A stretch of 7,700 nt of DNA from Candidatus Brocadiia bacterium (lineage in GTDB: Bacteria > Planctomycetota > PUPC01 > DSUN01). A program made the position numbers and the translations under genes. The stretch spans positions 1 to 7,700 of the forward strand of contig JADHXT010000161.1 of NCBI GenBank assembly GCA_016782825.1. Reading direction: 5' to 3'. The notes under the pieces are model-generated. The model was not told the DNA's origin, searched no databases, and saw nothing but the letters and a program-made list of their open reading frames with translations. Of the stretch, positions 7,042 through 7,700 are shown piece by piece (the first letter of the stretch is position 1; each line of letters opens with the position of its first letter).

Positions 7042-7700
7042 CACTGGGGCGTCTTTCCGTGTCGCCGTTCCCACACGTCCTCGGCCTCGGGACGGCGCAG
7101 GTAGAGCGGAGCCAGGGCGTGGAGTTCGTGACGCTGCCCCTGGGCGAAGCGCTCGGCGGCCAGACGGGCCACCACGGGAGCGTGGGGCACCCAGGCGTCG
7201 GCGGGGGCCAGGTTGAGGCCGTCGCCGGTCAGGGACTCGGCGTGCACGCGGATGCCGTTGCCCAACACGGTGCACGGGCTCGGCAGCTCGAGCGCCTGGG
7301 GCCGAACCACCTGGTACGGCATCTGGGGCTCGAGGGTGCCGCCGACGCGCCGGAAGAGGCAGGCGTAGACGTCGCCGCGCTTGGCGTCGAGGATCACGGC
7401 CACGCGCTCGGCCTCGGGCGGGGCGTTCTGAGCGATCACGTCGAGGCTGGGCACGCCGAGGATGGGCTTGCCCAACACGTGGGCCGCGGTGCGGGCGGCG
7501 GTGATACCGATACGGAGGCCTGTGAAGGAGCCAGGCCCCTGGCTCACGGCCACCAGCCCAATGTCGGTGGGGGCCAGGCCGGCGTCGTCGTGGATGGCCT
7601 CCAGGGCGGCGAACAGGTGGGCGCCGTGTCGCCACGTCTGCGTGACGACACGCTCGGCGAGGGTGCGGCCCTCGCGCCAGAGCGCCACGCTGCCCTGCCG
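7041..7700 (-). CDS. tsaB: tRNA t6A modification protein TsaB, 3' part
   Basis: TsaB is the non-catalytic partner of TsaD in the cytoplasmic complex that adds threonylcarbamoyl to A37 of ANN-decoding tRNAs. The visible 219 residues begin RQGSVALWREGRT. Family members start roughly MLLAIDTSTxQGSVAL, so only about ten N-terminal residues lie beyond base 7700. The GTG at 7688 that could be taken as a start is the internal Val of this conserved segment. Seen: SQGPGSFTGLRIGITAAR (visible residues 53-70), the hallmark of TsaB and its relatives, then the helix and strand HVLGKPILGVPSLDVIA and ILDAKRGDVYACLF, where the DAKRGDVY segment is also typical. The total length of about 230 residues is normal. 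TsaD-type metal-binding histidine motifs are absent, as expected for TsaB. The stop TGA at 7043-7041 overlaps the alr start by one base, placing it first in the visible operon. Confidence 0.93.
   Translation of the reverse strand, partial: RQGSVALWREGRTLAERVVTQTWRHGAHLFAALEAIHDDAGLAPTDIGLVAVSQGPGSFTGLRIGITAARTAAHVLGKPILGVPSLDVIAQNAPPEAERVAVILDAKRGDVYACLFRRVGGTLEPQMPYQVVRPQALELPSPCTVLGNGIRVHAESLTGDGLNLAPADAWVPHAPVVARLAAERFAQGQRHELHALAPLYLRRPEAEDVWERRHGKTPQ

Noticed and set aside
4918..7104. Plus-strand open frame of 728 codons opposite the glycosyltransferase and alr
   Set aside because: Low-complexity R/H/Q- and G/A/V-rich translation spanning three well-supported minus-strand genes; a GC shadow.
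7041..7635. Extension of alr upstream of the ATG at 7041
   Set aside because: The frame is open to 7635, but the added sequence is Arg/Pro-rich, unrelated to alanine racemase, and lies wholly within tsaB.

Overview
The window is a dense, GC-rich bacterial segment. Every supportable gene lies on the minus strand, so transcription runs from high to low coordinates. In transcription order there are five genes: tsaB (3' part, entering at 7700), alr, a polytopic GT-C type glycosyltransferase, a 1277-residue AsmA-like membrane-anchored protein, and a second GT-C type glycosyltransferase that runs off the window at base 1. Junctions are tight: 1-nt overlap, about 21 nt, 11-nt overlap, 33 nt. There is no gene-free stretch above 300 bases and no visible terminator, RNA gene, CRISPR array or mobile element. 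The layout reads as one operon.

The organism is a high-GC bacterium that makes peptidoglycan (alanine racemase) and very probably has an outer membrane, since large AsmA-like proteins are typical of diderms. A deep-branching diderm such as a Planctomycetota or other PVC-group member is a reasonable guess. Nothing in the window proves the phylum.

Region by region: 7041-7700 encodes TsaB, which works in tRNA t6A modification. 5857-7041 encodes a full-length alanine racemase that supplies D-alanine for the cell wall. Its catalytic Lys and Tyr are intact, but the usual carbamylated lysine position holds Met. 4570-5835 encodes a glycosyltransferase whose first membrane helix begins upstream of every ATG, GTG or TTG in the frame. 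A strong GGAGGG element sits six bases before an ATC codon, suggesting a non-canonical start. 747-4580 encodes the AsmA-like protein: one N-terminal membrane anchor, an AsmA-type N-terminal region, seven degenerate repeats of about 120 residues, and an AsmA-type C-terminal region. 1-713 encodes the N-terminal 237 residues of the second glycosyltransferase.

The last three genes suggest an envelope module. Two enzymes of a class that uses polyprenyl-phosphate sugars flank a large periplasmic protein of a family implicated in moving lipids between membranes. Joint action on an envelope glycolipid or glycan is inference from adjacency only. The points most worth a second look are the possible ATC start, the seven-repeat architecture, the altered active-site position in Alr, and a promoter-like AT-rich patch inside the glycosyltransferase gene just upstream of the AsmA-like gene.
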